A DNA stretch of 64,000 bases, from assembly GCA_963277665.1 (NCBI GenBank), contig OY728143.1, positions 235,963,591-236,027,590 on the forward strand, read 5' to 3'. Made by a program: the position numbers and the translations under genes. Source of the stretch: Viscum album. Taxonomy: Eukaryota > Streptophyta > Magnoliopsida > Santalales > Viscaceae. How positions within the stretch are numbered: position 1 is the first letter of the stretch; each line of letters opens with the position of its first letter. Below the pieces are notes generated by a model, which had not been told where the DNA came from, searched no databases, and saw nothing but the letters and a program-made list of their open reading frames with translations. Shown here in pieces: positions 13,419-26,926 of this stretch.

Positions 13419-14351
13419 GGGAATTGTGTCCTCTCAATTTTAAAATTGGGCTTGGAAACATCCTTGAATGTCCCACATCAGAACAAGAGTTGGTAAAACA
13501 ATCACTTTAAAATAAAGAAACAGAAGTACAGAGGTCACCTGAGTTAACCCATACTAGGATTCCAAGTATGAAAATATGGACATGGAGGAAAAGCAAAGGG
13601 TCATGATCTGATTGAGAGTAATAGTAAACATGTCTAGGAGAAAGTTAACCATAATAAAATCACAAACTTGTGATGGGTAAAATGGTATTCGATTCCCCAG
13701 TAGGAAAAGTTAATAGACAACATTTTTGTTTTAAGATACTTTTTATTGATGAATTTATTCATAATGAAACATAATCACTTATCATGTTGACTTTCAACTT
13801 TTATTAGATTCCTTACACAAACTCATATTTTCTCCAAAAGACGAGTATTTAGGAAGACTTGTTCACATTAAGAGTACTATAATCAACTTCTAGAGAATCA
13901 CCTAATCCACAAAAGAGAACTATATACTTCCCATATCTTTAGACTTTAACAAAAACAAAAACCAAAAAGGTTAGTACAAGGTCAGATAATCTAGAAAAGG
14001 ATAACCCTTTTTAAAAAGAAAATCTATTCTTAATCTCTAAAATTTGTCCAACAAAACCCAAAGTTCAACAGGGACCATTTGATAAACAATTTTTCCATAA
14101 AATTCTTCAAAGTAAACCAAACTAAGATTGAAACCCAAATATTTCAAGGACCTAGTCACATAGTCTTCCAAGGTACAAATTAACTTTTATCTCCAAATAA
14201 CATTAGTTTCTCTTAAATTCTCATATTGAAAAGTAATTAACCTAATCACATATCCTCAATGATAGGTTAATCATTTCCATAGATAACCCAAAATAAACTT
14301 ACTATTGATTCCTAAAATCATCTAACTAAAAAGAATCAGTCAAACTAACCA

Positions 14352-14430
14352 GGGACTTCACGTAGTCCAGTGGTAGGCGATAAATACCAGTCGCACATTG
14401 GTTGTGGGTTCGATTCCCATAGCTTTGTCT
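14352..14430 (+). other. tRNA-like segment with A and B boxes (copy 1)
   Basis: Contains an A-box-like 'tagtccagtggtagg' (14363-14377) and a B-box-like 'gggttcgattccc' (14406-14418), spaced as in tRNA genes. The GTGGG/CCCAT arms around the loop TTCGATT form a T-stem. I could not fold a convincing acceptor stem or anticodon arm, so it is a tRNA-derived relic (SINE head or captured tRNA) rather than a functional tRNA. It lies antisense to E2. Copy 2 at 21112-21190 keeps it, with a perfect GTGGG/CCCAC stem. Confidence 0.55.
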
Positions 14431-15056
14431 GACGTGACGGGTTGTCACATGGTCTACGTTTTGTCCTTTTTCCAAAACTACATAATTCTTAAATCATTCC
14501 CCAAAACGAGATAAAATCTTCAAATATAATCATAACATATTTTAACCTCAAGTTTATATCATGCCTTTCATTTTACATTATAACATATAATAACCCATAA
14601 TTACCTCAAAAGTAAGGATCATATAAACTCTAATGGTTACCTTTATAATTATTACCTAAACTTCTACATCGATTGGTCATATTGTACATGATGAATTATA
14701 GATCATACCAAGGTTCAAGTGGTTGATCATGACTCCTTGATAGTTGGTTTAGAACAACAACGAGTTTCCTCATTGAATCCCCCATTTTATCTAGTATCTT
14801 AATCAGAGAACCACCACAGTTTCCTTCAAACCTGTTGTCTCTTTGGTGCCTTCTAGATCCATCCATTCACTAAAAACAGAAATGTCAGTGTGATTATATC
14901 AACAAAACCATCATGTACTAATGAGGAAGGTAAACACTAAGATATACTTACTCATTCACTTTATCTAAAACCAATACTCTTTCTGAAATCCTAACCATTA
15001 TGGTAATGTAACTTATGCTTAGAGGATACCCTAACCTCTAAAGTTATCTAAACCGA

Positions 15057-15068
15057 CCTTTGATACCA
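15057..15068 (-). other. E2 primer-binding site (I1)
   Basis: On - reads TGGTATCAAAGG, matching the first eight bases of the usual initiator tRNA-Met PBS (TGGTATCAGAGC) and diverging afterwards. It lies about 12 bp from the LTR B boundary, so either a short spacer exists or the LTR extends slightly further than called. Confidence 0.7.
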
Positions 15069-16429
15069 ACTATAAGGTCCCGACCTTAAACCTTACTTAA
15101 TTATTGAATTAAATGAATAATTCACATTTAGGATCTTTTTAGGTTTAGAGTTTTAGAGAATTAGGTAAAAACTATTACAACTCAAAATATTACATAGTAG
15201 ACACTTATACTAAGTTTCCATAACATAAAAAATCTTAAAAAGAAACATGTCTAGTTCCATGTTTTAGATAGCATGTCTTTCCTTGATCCCATCCTTGACC
15301 CTATTCATCTCTATGTCCTATGGAAAACATTTCAAAAACTTGTGATGAGCATAAAAATCCCAGTAAAGGATACACAAAGAAGGAAAACTGTTAGTTTTTC
15401 CAAAACATCAAGTAAACCATGAGTACTTTACCAAAGTAATACTTTTCACCTTTATGAAGTAGTAAAAACTCTTCACTGAATAAAAGACCATTAATTACCC
15501 TTTTGTAACCAAAATATTACCATAAAACCCATGTAAAGAACACATAACATATAAAGGTAACTTGGGACATAAACATACTTAAATGGAATAACCATACAGT
15601 CGACTTCCACAAATACTTAAGGGAATAGCCATACGGCCGACTTCCATACCCAATGCATTGGAGGTTATAACGTAACCACCCGTCCTGGTATTCACGTCAC
15701 CACCTGTCATATGGTTTATCACGTAACCACCCGTAAAATGTCCAACTACCATCATTACACATAAAATATTGAAAATATAAACATTTCAATAATAACATTT
15801 CATTTTCATTCACAATAAGTAATTCCAAGATATTGAATTATTCAATCTACTTTCAAAACCCATTTAAAAGAGATTTTTGAATCAATGTGTCCCATACCAC
15901 ATTGAAGCTTTTAATGGAATTATAATTTTAAAACATTAATTTCCATATAAATAAATACTGAAAACCATTTTGAAAACATGGACATTAAAGATAAAGATTT
16001 AGAATAATGAATCTTTAAAACATTTAAAACGATATTTTTTTAAAGAGTTTTTAACAAAATGAGAGACTCTTGAATACAAATAATCTCGGAATAACATTCA
16101 ATCTGAGCTTTATAATATCATTAGAATAAAGGGATTCATGATATAATATGTCAAAGGATAGTATACACACCAAATAAGAGTTAATTGGTGCATAACAACA
16201 ATGAAGTCTTAATGGATATGTAAATTGAGATGAACTCTATTATAAAGAGGGTATCCTTAAAATAAGGATAAATCTATCACATAATTATGTGTGAGAAATA
16301 AAAATACACCCAATATAAGTGGATATTAAGTGTGAAATAATCTAATGTCATTAAAACATATTCATAGGATTACATGTTCAAGAAGTACAAGTTGAACCCA
16401 AAGAAATCGAAATTGGGTTAAGATGTTCC

Positions 16430-17055
16430 CTTGAAAAAATTCGACAGCCTAACGGCGTCACTTCTAAATTCAGAAAATTAGTCGATGAGAGAGTGAATGG
16501 TATCTCATCACTTGGAAATAAACTTTACATCAATAAGTATATATAAGAACATATCCCAACATAATAAGATGTAAATTAAAAGACTTAACAGAAGAAGTCG
16601 TTTAAAAAGAGGAGGGTGAAAGGTCCCCTTACCGAGTTGGGTAACTTTCGAAACGTACACCCCATGGAAGAAGGGTCATACAATGAATATGTAAATACCC
16701 ATAAATTAAATTATACTAAAAAAAGTGTATAATAATGGGCATTACATACACCACTCAAAGGAAATAGTGGCAAATGTAGCATAAATGTCATGCGAATAAA
16801 AGTGGGATGAAAAATCCCTTACGAAAACTCGGCAGCCTAACGGTGCCACATAAATCTTCCAAAATTGGATTGATGAGATCAAATAGGGTCTCTCAATATA
16901 TGAACATAAAAAGTAAAGAATTAGGAATATAAAATAACATCCCCAAACATATGAAATATGAGCTTAAAATAAATGACATAAAAGAGAGTACTTAAAAAGA
17001 AAGAGAGAGGTTGGATCTCTTACGAATATTCGGCAGCCTAACAGCGCCACTCAAA
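16430..17055. repeat. Three GC-rich core subrepeats, LTR B
   Basis: Same three-copy arrangement as in LTR A, with cores near 16441, 16829 and 17030. Substitutions are mostly C-to-T or G-to-A type (for example cggtgcc and cagcgcc variants), as expected of methylated cytosine decay. Confidence 0.65.
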
Positions 17056-17557
17056 ACATCCAAAATGGATTGATGAGAGATAATAGGGTCTGTCATCATA
17101 TGAACATAAAAATTACATTAATATTAATATAAAAGAGCATCCCAATAACAAGAAATATGTGCTTTAAAAGGTGCGACATAAAAGAGTGTACTTAAAAAGA
17201 AAGAGAGGAGTATGATCCCTTACCTCAAGTCCAACTTGTCTTGTTTGTTTCTTTATATTCCTGAATAATAAACTTTGGTCAATTTATAATTTATTAAGGT
17301 CCTCCTATAAATATTATTGTTCAGTTCATATCACATATTTTAATGTTATAATAATTTGTCAATAATATGAGTTCATATCAGACGTTTTTGTCGATGTTTG
17401 GTACATGAGTCAAAAATGAACTTGTTTGAAAAATGATCATTCATGTAGTTATAAGTAAATAATTTCTAGAATATTATTAATGATTAAAATATCATATATA
17501 TCCAGTACATATTCATTTTATACTATTCCATATCATTTGGATATAAAAAATGAAAAG

Positions 17558-17818
17558 CACCGTTCATGGAGACGGTAGGTCGTACGTATGCATGAACGCT
17601 ACTTTCATTTTTTTTCTTTGTCATATTAATGGAATTAAAAAATGAGAGATATATATATACATGTTATAATTCCAGAATTATATCCATAATTTATATGTAA
17701 TATATCACATATATATCCATTATATATATGTACTTATAATAGTACATAACATTTTGAGATAAGAAATGAAATGTACCGTTCATGGAGACGGTAAGCTGTA
17801 CGTACGCATGAACGCTAC
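17558..17818. repeat. Two conserved hairpin motifs, LTR B
   Basis: Copies at 17558-17600 and 17776-17818. The outer arms CGTTCATG/CATGAACG are intact in both copies although the surrounding AT-rich DNA has drifted. Confidence 0.7.
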
Positions 17819-20163
17819 TTCCATTTCTATTTCATATTTAATGGAATTAAAACATAATGATACATAATAGTATTTTAATTCTAGTATGTTATCATATATA
17901 ATATCATTAAATATATCATTTATAAATAACACATATGGTATTAACGAATCAAATCACTTTGAGGGGGCGGTAGTCCGCACTTCCTTAAATGAAGATATCG
18001 TGTTTACCCATAATGGAAACCATAAAGGTATTCCATAAATGAAAAATACAGATTCTTAAGTAAAAAATAAAAATATTATATATCATATATAAATATAGTG
18101 TCATATTAATGGCCACCTTTGAAGGTGTTAGAAGAATGTTGAACAATCATCGTTTCCTGAGGCAGAAAATCGTCAACCACAGAAACAGTATGTTCTTTAA
18201 CCATTAGACGAAGGTGTGTGTAAGTGTAGCTCTAATACTTATTATAAAAACATCCTAGTATATTTAATATACTGGATTTGTTACAAAAGAAATTAATAAA
18301 AAGAGTTTAGGGGGTTGGAGAAGAAAAATAAAACAAAAGGACCCAAGTGAAGACATTACCTTAAAATCGGGTAACTCCCTTTGGTTTGAGCTAAAAGGAT
18401 TCCTTGGGATGACTTCTGCCCAAAGTGAGGCTCCAAGGAGTTATAGAGGGATGTGGAGAGACAAAATGGGCAGCGTTTGGCTGAGCCAAAGGCTTTGGAA
18501 GTGTTGGTAAGGAGGTAGAGGTGGGGGCCTTTTATAAGTGGAGAGGAGGGGCACTCTTGGAAAGTAAAGAAATGTTACTTTATTTTAGAATGAGTTTCGG
18601 ATTTTAATGGTCCCACATTGATGTGTTTCTAGTATAAGGTTATAAGGGTTCTAAATCCACCCATCCAATAGGTTTTTTACATGTTTAGGTCTTAGATTTT
18701 ACATTGTCTTTCCATTTTATTTAAATCATTAAATAATGAGGTCATCGCTGCATCATCATGATGTCATAAATAATTTAATTTATTTAATGTACAAATATTA
18801 TAAAAAAATACTATGATGTAGGAAATATTTTTATCTTTCCAATTAATATTTATAGTAAAATATCGGACTTGTATAACCCTATGTAAAAATTGTTTTAGTA
18901 AAACATTTCATGTTTGTGTCATTTTTACTTTAAAATTAAATAAAAAGGTATTTATGTCATTTTCCAACCAAAGTGGCTCCATGGGGTCCCCAATTTGACC
19001 CATGGATTTTCATGGTCGGCCATGACACATCCCATGAGGGTAGTACATGTTTCTAGGTCATTTCATTTTATTAAAACATTATTTTTACCTTAAACTACAC
19101 TAATTACCTCTAATCGCGATTAAAAACTTAATAAGTTACTATTCACCAAAAAATTATTTTAATCCCATTGAACCAAATTTCACTTCTTAATTACAACCAT
19201 ATATGTCGGATTTTTGAAATTCAAAACACAGAGGTGACAAAGTTTCATTTAAATGAAAAATCAGTTTCTTTAACTACCACTTAGTGGTTTCACTATTCAT
19301 CAAAAATTGAAGTTTTCCAGAAAAATACAAAAAATTCACCCTAAGCTATATTTGATATTATGAATTCAAAAATGAAGTCTATTTTACAATATTCAAAACA
19401 TATAAGTTGTATTAATTAATTTAATAATTAATTCCCGCTGTCAAAACAAATAGCGTGTTTTTAAGAAACAATAAGTATCAAAAGATTGACTCTAGTTTAA
19501 GTCCAATTTCAGATGAAATTAATTCCAATGAACACTATTGGATTAAATGGTAAAAATATATTCTAATTGAACTTTAAAACCAATTCAAAAGATAATATAA
19601 TCATATAAATAAATTAGATTAAAAAGAGGTTTTGAATTAAAATACAACATTTTTCACTATTCGTTAAAAAATGAACTTTATCAGAAAAATACCAAAAATT
19701 TACACAATGTAAATTTTGATGTTCCGATTCTAAAGAAGAATTTTATTTTGTCAAATATAACACATAAAATTGTCAAAAAGTGTATTTAAAATAGGTTCTC
19801 CATCAAAAGGCGGTTAATCGACCTTTTAAAGAATATTAGAATGTTTACGCTTAAAATTGGATTCATTCGCATTTTTAATCCTCTAACATTTATTGAAAAA
19901 AGTAAAAATATTTCACAAACATTTATAATCATTTTGTATTTAGTTCTTTTCATTCTCTCCATTACACTGGCCAGACGTTAACTACTGTTTAAAATAATAT
20001 TATTTTATTATTAGAGTGCAACGTAAGATTCCCAAGAAACTCGTTGTTGCGTGTTGGGTACACCATTGAGCATAGCGTCCCCTTTAAAGTCATATTAATA
20101 TTTTATTCACAAATATGGATAAATGTTAAAATTTCATACTCTTTATTTACCTGGGGTGTTACA

Positions 20164-20178
20164 TCCTTCCCCCCTTTT
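20164..20178 (-). other. E2 polypurine tract (I2)
   Basis: The same pyrimidine run on + as in I1 directly follows the LTR B end 'tgttaca'; purine tract on -. Confidence 0.8.
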
Positions 20179-21111
20179 GGGAATTGCGTCCTCGCAATTT
20201 TAAAATTGGTCTTGGAAACATCCTTGAATGTCCCACATCGGAACAAGAGTCGGTAAAACAATCACTTTAAAATAAATAAAGAGAAGTACAGAGGTAACCC
20301 AAGTTAACCCATAATAGGATTCCAAGTATGAAAATATGGACATGGAGGAAAAAACAAAGTTTCATGTTCTGATGGAGAGTGATAGTAAACATGTCTAGGA
20401 GAAAGTTAACCATAATAAAATCACAAACTTGTGATGGGTTAAACGGTATTTGATTCACCAGTAGGAAAAGTTAATAGACAACATTTTTGTTTTAAGTTAC
20501 TTTTTATTGAGGAATTTATTCATAAGTAAACATAATCACTTATCATGTTGAATTTCAACTTTTATTAGATTACTTACACAAACTCATATTTTCTCCAAAA
20601 GACGAGTATTTAGGAAGACTTGTTCACATTAAGAGTACTATAATCAACTTCTCGAGAATCACCTAATCCACAAAAGGGAACTATATACTTCCTATATCTT
20701 TAGACTCTAACCAAAACCAAACCAAAAAGGTTATTACAAGGTCAGATAATCCAGAAAAGGATAACCCTCCTTAAAAAGAAAATCTATTCTTAATCTCCAA
20801 AATTTGTCCAACAAAACCCAAAGTTCAACGAGGACCATTTGATAAACAATTTGTCCATAAAATTATTTAATGTAAACCAAACTAAGATTGAAACCCAAAT
20901 ATTTTAAGGGCCTAGTCACATAGTCTTCCAAGGTACAAATTAACTTTTATCTCTAAATAACATCAGTTGCTCTTAAATTCTCATATTGAAAAGTAATTAA
21001 CCTAATCACATATCCTCGATGATAGGATAATCATTTCCATATATACACCAAAATAAACTTACTCTTGAATCCTAAAATCATCTAACTAAAAAGAATCATT
21101 CAAACTAACCA

Positions 21112-21190
21112 CGTACATCACGTAGTCCAGTGGTAGGTGATAAATACCAGTCGCACTTTGGTTGTGGGTTTGATTCCCACAGCTTTGTTC
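21112..21190 (+). other. tRNA-like segment with A and B boxes (copy 2)
   Basis: Second copy: A-box-like 'tagtccagtggtagg' is identical to copy 1, and the B box is 'gggtttgattccc' (one change). The T-stem GTGGG/CCCAC is fully paired. No terminator-like T-run follows immediately. Confidence 0.55.
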
Positions 21191-21816
21191 AATGCGACGG
21201 GTTGTCAAATGGTCTGCGTGTTGTCCTTTTTCCAAAACTACATAATTCTTAAAACATTCCCCAAAACGAGATAAAATCTTCCAAAATAATCATAACATAT
21301 TTTAACCTCATGTTTATATCATGCCTTTCATTTTCCATCCTTTCATATAATAACCCATAATTACCTCAAAAGTAAGGATCATATAAAATCTAATGGTTAC
21401 CTTTATAATTATTACCTGAACTTCAACATCGATTGGTCATATTGTACATGATGCATTACAGATCATACCAAGGTTCAAGTGGTTGATCATGACTCCTTTA
21501 TAGTTGGTTTAGAACAACCACGAGATTCCTCATTGAATACCCCATTTTATCTAGTATCTTAATCAGAGAACCACCACAGTTTCCTTCAAACCTGTTGTCT
21601 CTTTGGTGCCTGCTAGATCCATCCATTCACTAAAAACAGAAATGTTAGTGTGAGTATATCAACAAAACCATAATGTACTAATGAGGAAGGTAAACACTAA
21701 GTTATACTTACTCATTCACTTTATCTAAAACCAGGACTCTTTCTGAAATCCTAACCATTATGGTAATGTCACCTATGCTTAGAGGATACCCTAACCTCTA
21801 AAGTTATCTAAACCGA

Positions 21817-21828
21817 CCATTGATACCA
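21817..21828 (-). other. E2 primer-binding site (I2)
   Basis: On - TGGTATCAATGG, the same site as in I1 with one change. It marks the start of the internal domain after LTR C in element orientation. Confidence 0.7.
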
Positions 21829-23189
21829 ACTATAAGGCCCCGACCTTAAACCTTACTTAATTATTGAATTAAATGAATAATTCACATTGAGGATCTTTTC
21901 AGGTTTAGAGTTTTAGAGAATTAGGTCAAAAATATTACAAATCAAAAGATTACATAGTAGACACTTCTACTAAGTTTCCATAAACTAAAAAAAACTTAAA
22001 AAGAAACATGTCTAGTTCCATGTTTTAGATAGCATGTCTTTCCTTGATCCCATCCTTGACCCAAATCATCTTTAAGTCATGTGGAAAACATTTCAAAAAC
22101 TTGGGATGAGCATAAAAATCCTAGTAAAGGATACACAAAGAAGGAAAACTGTTAGTTTTTTCAAAACAACAAGTAAACCATGAGTACTTTACCAATGTAA
22201 TACTTTTCACCTTTATGAAGTAGTAAAAACTCTTCATTGAATAAAAGACCATTACTTACCCTTTTGTAACCAAAATATTACCATAAAACCCATGTAAAGA
22301 ACACATAACATATAAAGGTAACTTGGGACATAAACATACTTAAATGGAATAACCATACAGTCGAATTCCACACATACTTAATGGAATATCCATACGGCCG
22401 ACTTCCATACCCAATGCATTGGAGGTTATAACGTAACCACCCATCTTGGTATTCACGTCACCACCCGTCATATGGTTTATCATGTAACCACCCGTAAAAT
22501 GTCCAAGTACCATCATTACACAAAAAATATTGAACATATATATATTTAAATATCAACATTTCATTTTCAATCATAATAAGTAATTACAAGATATTGAATT
22601 AATCAATCTACTTTCAAACACCATTTAAAATAGATGTTTGAATCAAAGTGTCCCACACCACTTTGAAGCTTTTAATGGAATTATAATTTTAAAACATTAA
22701 TGTACATATAAATAAATAATGAAAACCATTTTGAAAACATGGACATTAAAGATAAAGAATTAGAATAATGAATCTTTTAAACATTTAAAACGATATTTTT
22801 GTTAAAGAGTTTTTAACAAAATGAGAGACTCTTTAATACAAATAATCGCGGAATAACATTTAATCTGAGATTTATAATAAAATGAGAATAAATGGATTCA
22901 TGATATAATATGTCAAAGGACATTATACACACAAAATAAGAGTGAATTGGTGCATAACAACAATGAAGTCTCAATGGAAATGTAAATTGAGATGAAATCC
23001 ATTATAAAGAGGGTATCCTTAAAATAAGGATAAATTTATCACATAATTATGTGTGAGAAATAAAAATACACCCAATATAAGTTTATATTAAGTGTGAAAC
23101 AATCTAAGTTCATTAACACATATTCATAGGATTACATTTTCAAGAAGTACAAGTTGATCCCAAATAAATCGAAATTGGGTTAAGATGTT

Positions 23190-23815
23190 CCCTTGAAAAA
23201 ATTCGACAGCCTAACGGCGTCACTTCAAAATTCAGAAAATTAGTCGATGAGAGAGTGAATGGTATCTCATCACTTGGACATAAACTTTACATAAATAAGT
23301 ATATATAATAACATATCCCAATATAATAATATGTAAATTAAAAGACTTAACATAATAAGTCTTTTAAAAAGAGGAGGGTGAAATGTCCCCTTACCGAGTT
23401 GGGTAACTTTCGAAACGTACCCCCCATGGAAGAAGGGTCATACAATGAAGATGTAAATACCCATAAATGAAATTATACTACACAAAGTTTATAATAATGG
23501 GAAGTACATACACCACTCAAAGGAAATAGTGGAAAACGTAGCATAAATGTCACGAGAATAAAAGTCTGATGAAAAATCCCTTACGAAAACTCGGCAGCCT
23601 AACAGCGCCACATAAATCTTCCAAAAATGGATTAATGAGATCAAATAGGGTCTCTCATTATATGAACATAAAAAAGTACAGAATGAGGAATATAAAATTA
23701 CATCCCCAAACATATTAAATATGATCTTAAAATAAATGACATAAAAGATAGTACTTAAAAAGAAAGAGAGAGGTTGGATCTCTTAGGAAAATTCGGCAGC
23801 CTAACGGCGCCACTC
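23190..23815. repeat. Three GC-rich core subrepeats, LTR C
   Basis: Cores near 23204, 23592 and 23793, in the same arrangement as LTRs A and B. The third copy has the unchanged core CGGCAGCCTAACGGCGCCAC. Confidence 0.65.
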
Positions 23816-24319
23816 AAAACTTCCAAAATGGATTGATGAGAGAGAATAGGGTCTATCATCATATGAACATAAAAATTAAAGTAAGATTAATATAAAATAA
23901 CATCCCAATAACAAGAAATATGAGCTTTAAAAGGAGCGACATAGAAGAGTGTACTTAAAAAGAAAGAGAGGAGTAGGATCCCTTACCTCAAGTCCAACTT
24001 GTCTTGTTCGTTTCTTTATATTCCTGAATAATATAAATTGGTAAATTTATAATTTCTTAAGGACCTCCTATAAAGATTATTTTTATTTACATATCACATA
24101 TTTTAATGTTATAATAATTGGTTAATAATATGAGTTCATATCAGACGTTTTTGTCGATGTTTGGTACATGAGTCAAAAATGAACTTTTTGAAAAATGATT
24201 GTCCGTGTAGTTATAAGTAAATAATTTCCAGAATAGTATTAATTATTACAATATCATATATATCCAGTAAATATTCATTTTATACTATTCCAAATCATTT
24301 GGAGATAAAAACGAAAAGC

Positions 24320-24580
24320 ATCGTTCATGGAGACGGTAGGTCGTACGTACGCATGAACGCTACTTTCCTTTTTTTCTTTGTCATATTAATGGAATTAAAA
24401 CAAAATGAGAGATATATATATACATGTTATAATTCCAGAATGATATCCATAATTTATATGTAATATATCACATATATATCCATTATATATATGTACTAAT
24501 AATAGTACATAACATTTTGATATAAGAAATGAAATGTACCGTTCATGGAGACGGTAATTCGTACGTACGCATGAACGCTA
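24320..24580. repeat. Two conserved hairpin motifs, LTR C
   Basis: Copies at 24320-24362 and 24538-24580. Outer arms are intact; the inner CGTACGTACG is intact in both. Confidence 0.7.
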
Positions 24581-26926
24581 CTTTCATTTCTATTTCATAT
24601 TTAATGGGATTAAAACATAATTATAGATAATAGTATTTTAATTCCAGTATGTTATCATATATAATATCATTAAATATATCCTTTATACGTACCACATATG
24701 GTATTAACGAATCAAATCACTTTGAGGGGGCGGTAGTCCGCACTTCCTTAAATGAAGATATCGCGTTTACCCATAATGGAAACCATAAAGGTATGCCATA
24801 AATTAAAAATAAATAAGCTTAAGTAAAACATAAACATATATATATCATATATAAATATAGTGTCATATTAATGGCCAGCTTTGAAGGTGTTAGAATATTG
24901 TTGAACAATCATCGTTTCGTGAGGCTGAAAATCGCCAACCACAGAAATAGTATGTTCTTCAACCATTAGACGAAGGTGTGTGTAAGTGTATCTCTAATAC
25001 ATATTATAATAACATCCTAGTATATTTAATATACTGGATTTGTTACAAAATAAGTGAATAAAAAGAGTTTAGGGGGTTGGATAATCAAAATAAAACAAAA
25101 GGACCGAAGTGAAGACATTACCTTAAAATCGGGTAACTCCCTTTGGTTTGAGCTAAAAGGCTTCCTTGGGAAGACTTCTGCCGAAATTGAGGCTTCAAGG
25201 AGTTATAGAGGGATGTGGAGAGACTAAATGGGCAGGTTTTGGCCGAGGCAAAGGCTTTGGAAGTGTGGGTAAGGAGGTAGAGGTGGGGGACTTTTATAAG
25301 AGGAGAGGAGGGACACTCTTGGAAAGTAAAGAAATATTACTTTATTTTAGAATGCGTTTTGGATTTTAATGGTCCCACATTGATGTGTTTCTAGGATAAT
25401 GTGATAAGGTTTATAAATCCACCCATCCAATAGGTTTTGGACATGTTTAGGTCTTAGATTTTACATTATCTTTCAATTTTATTTAAATCGTTAAATAATG
25501 AGGTCATCGTCGCATCATCATGATGTCATAAATAATTTAATTTATTTAATGTCTAAAAATTATAAAAAAATACTATGATTTAGGAAATCTTTTTATCTTC
25601 ACAATTACTATTTATAGTAAAATATCGGACTTTTATAACCCCATGCAAAAAGTTTTTTAGTAAAACATTTCATGTTTGTGTCATTTTTACTTTAACATTA
25701 AATAAAAAGGTATTTATGTCATTTTCCAACCAAAGTGGCTCCATGGGGTCCCCAAGTTGACCCATGGATTGTCTCGGTCTTCCATGACACATACAATGAG
25801 GGTAGGACATGTGTATAGGTCATTTCTTTTTATTAAAACATTATTTTTACCTTAAACTACACTAATTACCTCTAATCGCGATTAAAAACATAATAAGTTA
25901 CTATTCACCAAAAAATTATTTTAATCCCATTGAACCACATTTTACTTATTAATTAAAACCATGTATGTAGTATTTTTTAAATTCAAAACACAGAGGTAGA
26001 AAAGCTTCATTTAAACGAAAAATTAGTATCTTTAACTACCACTTAGTGGTTTCACTATTCATCAAAAATTGATGTTTTCCAGAAAAATAGCAAAAATTAA
26101 CCCTAAGCTATATTTGATATTACAAATTCAAAAATGAAGTCTATTTTACAAAATTCAAAACATATAAGTTGCATTAATTTATTTAATAATTATTTCCCGC
26201 AGTCAAAAAAAATAGCGTGTTTTTAAGAAACAATAAGTATCAAAAGATTGACTCTAGTTTAAGTCCAATTTCAAGATGAAATTAATTTCAATGACCACTA
26301 TTGGATTAAATGGTAAAAATATATTCTAATTGAACTTTAAAACCAATTAAAAAGATAATATAATCATATAAATAAATTAGATTAAAAAGTGGTTTTGAAT
26401 TAAAATACAACATTTTTCATTATTCATTAAAAAATGAACTTTATCGAAAAAATACCAAAAATTTACACAATGTAAATTTTGATGTCCCGATTCTAAAGAA
26501 GAATTTTATTTTGTCAAATACAACACATAAAATTGTCAAAAAGTGGATTTAAAAAAGGTTCGCCATCAAAAGGCGGCTAATCGGCCTTTTAAAGAATATT
26601 ATAATGTTTACGCTTAAAATTGGATTCATTCACATTTTTAATACTCTAACATTTATTGAAAAAAGTAAAAATATTTGACAAACATATATAATCATTTTTT
26701 TGTTAGTTCTGTTCATTCCCACCATTACAATGGCCAGGCGTTAACTACTATCTAAAATAATATTATTTTATTATCAGAGTGAAACGTAAGATTCCCAAAA
26801 AACTCGTTGTTGTGTGTTGGGTACACCATTGAGCATAGTGTCCCCTTTAAAGTCATATTAATATTTTATTCACAAATATTGATAAATGTGAAAATTTCAT
26901 ACTCTTTATTTACCTGGGGTGTTACA

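Larger units (their letters stand above)
13404..15080 (-). other. E2 internal domain I1 (1677 bp, noncoding)
   Basis: Flanked by LTR A and LTR B. In element orientation it starts with the PBS (15057-15068) about 12 bp inside LTR B and ends with the polypurine tract at 13404-13418. No gag or pol match. A tRNA-like segment lies in the opposite orientation at 14352-14430. The open frame at 13287-13496 (+) starts in LTR A and crosses the LTR/PPT junction; it recurs in the next unit only because the unit is repeated. Same length as I2, with about 95% similarity by eye. Confidence 0.8.
15081..20163 (-). repeat. E2 LTR B (5083 bp)
   Basis: Central LTR shared by both units. Colinear with LTRs A and C over the full length, with only small indels. 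It starts 'cgaccttaaacc' on + (first bases changed from TGGCC seen in LTR A) and ends 'ggggtgttaca'. Hairpin motifs lie at 17558-17600 and 17776-17818; GC-rich core subrepeats lie within 16430-17055. Confidence 0.85.
20164..21840 (-). other. E2 internal domain I2 (1677 bp, noncoding)
   Basis: Identical in length to I1 and colinear with it: polypurine tract at 20164-20178, tRNA-like segment at 21112-21190, PBS at 21817-21828. No coding sequence recognised; the short frames at 20044-20256 (+) and 20267-20458 (-) resemble no known protein. Between LTR B and LTR C. Confidence 0.8.
8318..26926 (-). mobile_element. E2: non-autonomous large-LTR element in LTR-I-LTR-I-LTR array (LARD-like)
   Basis: An 18.6-kb tandem structure repeating every 6760-6763 bp. 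Three LTRs (5086, 5083, 5086 bp) alternate with two internal domains of 1677 bp each. On the - strand each LTR begins TGTAACACC. Each full internal domain has an initiator-tRNA-Met PBS next to one LTR and a clear purine tract (AAAAGGGGGGAAGGA) directly before the next. No reading frame longer than about 100 codons exists, and none resembles a retroelement protein, so mobility would depend on a helper element. LARDs of grasses have LTRs of about 4.5 kb around noncoding interiors; this one has longer LTRs and a shorter interior. The odd LTR number suggests unequal recombination between LTRs of neighbouring or sister copies. It is nested in the right LTR of E1. Confidence 0.85.
21841..26926 (-). 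repeat. E2 LTR C (5086 bp)
   Basis: Rightmost LTR and the 5' LTR in element orientation. It ends at + 'ggggtgttaca' (26916-26926), after which the sequence switches from the E2 PPT to E1 LTR sequence. Hairpin motifs at 24320-24362 and 24538-24580; core subrepeats near 23204, 23592 and 23793. The frame at 25166-25369 is not conserved in A or B. Confidence 0.85.

Noticed and set aside
13287..13496. Conserved small protein, repeated at 20044-20256
   Set aside because: Antisense to the element and spanning the LTR/PPT junction; conservation is explained by the 6.76-kb repeat and the third copy breaks off at 26926.
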